In this document: positions 44,862 to 44,925 of the stretch, piece after piece
Layout of the letters: each line of letters begins with the position of its first letter
Position numbering within the stretch: position 1 is the first letter of the stretch
Assembly (NCBI RefSeq): GCF_004917065.1
Contig: NZ_SSYA01000005.1
Coordinates: forward strand, 1 to 44,925
From: Geomonas ferrireducens
GTDB taxonomy: Bacteria > Desulfobacterota > Desulfuromonadia > Geobacterales > Geobacteraceae
Direction: 5' to 3'
Length of the DNA: 44,925 nucleotides
Translations under genes and position numbers: made by a program
Notes under the pieces: model-generated
Told to the model about the DNA's origin: nothing
What the model saw: the letters and a program-made list of their open reading frames with translations, nothing else
The model's database searches: none

Positions 44862-44925
44862 TAAATAGTAGACGAAACAGTAATGTAGGTTTTTAAGTAA
44901 GTCAGTTGTTTCAAACTAGAATCGG

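Overview
The window is a GC-rich bacterial chromosome segment that reads as a member of the Geobacteraceae (Desulfuromonadales; Geobacter/Citrifermentans/Geomonas-like). This is inferred from the gene set: a small periplasmic monoheme cytochrome c, a DUF512 PDZ-radical SAM protein, a BCAM0308-type zinc protein, a stand-alone Rcp1-like receiver, PilZ and HD proteins, and a long class II aldolase. There is no phage, plasmid or insertion-sequence signature, and nearly all the DNA is housekeeping. The segment lies between two ribosomal RNA operons in the same orientation. It opens with the 3' end of a 23S gene, a structured spacer, a 5S gene and a terminator. It closes with the promoter and leader region of the next rrn operon: three tandem promoters and a boxA, just short of the 16S gene.

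Layout. 0.6-6.3 kb: a lipoprotein, a LysM-L,D-transpeptidase, a monoheme cytochrome, a MoaD/ThiS-like protein, a receiver plus REC-PAS-SpoIIE phosphatase pair, YjbQ and a D,D-carboxypeptidase. 6.4-11.1 kb: mutL-miaA-hfq and the DUF512 radical SAM protein. 11.1-15.2 kb: a BioD-like/DRTGG ATPase convergent with a polar amino-acid ABC importer whose permease carries an extra periplasmic helical-repeat domain. 15.4-18.6 kb: a triple-BON protein and an HTH/Zn-ribbon regulator facing rtcB-archease, then a small conserved protein. 18.8-24.6 kb: an S1-repeat protein, a DUF3820 protein, a BCAM0308 protein, a candidate structured RNA with its own terminator, pcm, an RluA-type pseudouridine synthase and enolase.

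24.8-32.8 kb is a long + strand run: pgpH-ybeY-dgkA/PAP2 fusion-corC-lnt-prfB (with its programmed frameshift)-SPOR/NlpC. It links envelope lipid and lipoprotein metabolism with RNA maturation and translation. 32.9-37.0 kb: a DUF1015 protein, an FKBP, a short DUF4139-like exported protein and fructose-bisphosphate aldolase. 37.1-39.1 kb: a compact PilZ-HD-Cas6-family cluster with no CRISPR array. 39.3-44.4 kb: ftsH, a small hypothetical gene, malQ and an O-acetylhomoserine sulfhydrylase whose promoter overlaps a perfect dyad.

The strongest leads for something undescribed are the orphan Cas6-family protein co-transcribed with PilZ and HD proteins (37097-39148), the minus-strand structured RNA (about 20974-21225), the helical-repeat/permease fusion (13400-14419), the kinase/PAP2-phosphatase fusion with altered phosphatase motifs (27613-28320), and the MoaD-like protein with residues beyond its Gly-Gly (2452-2739). 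No database search was possible; family names rest on recognised motifs.
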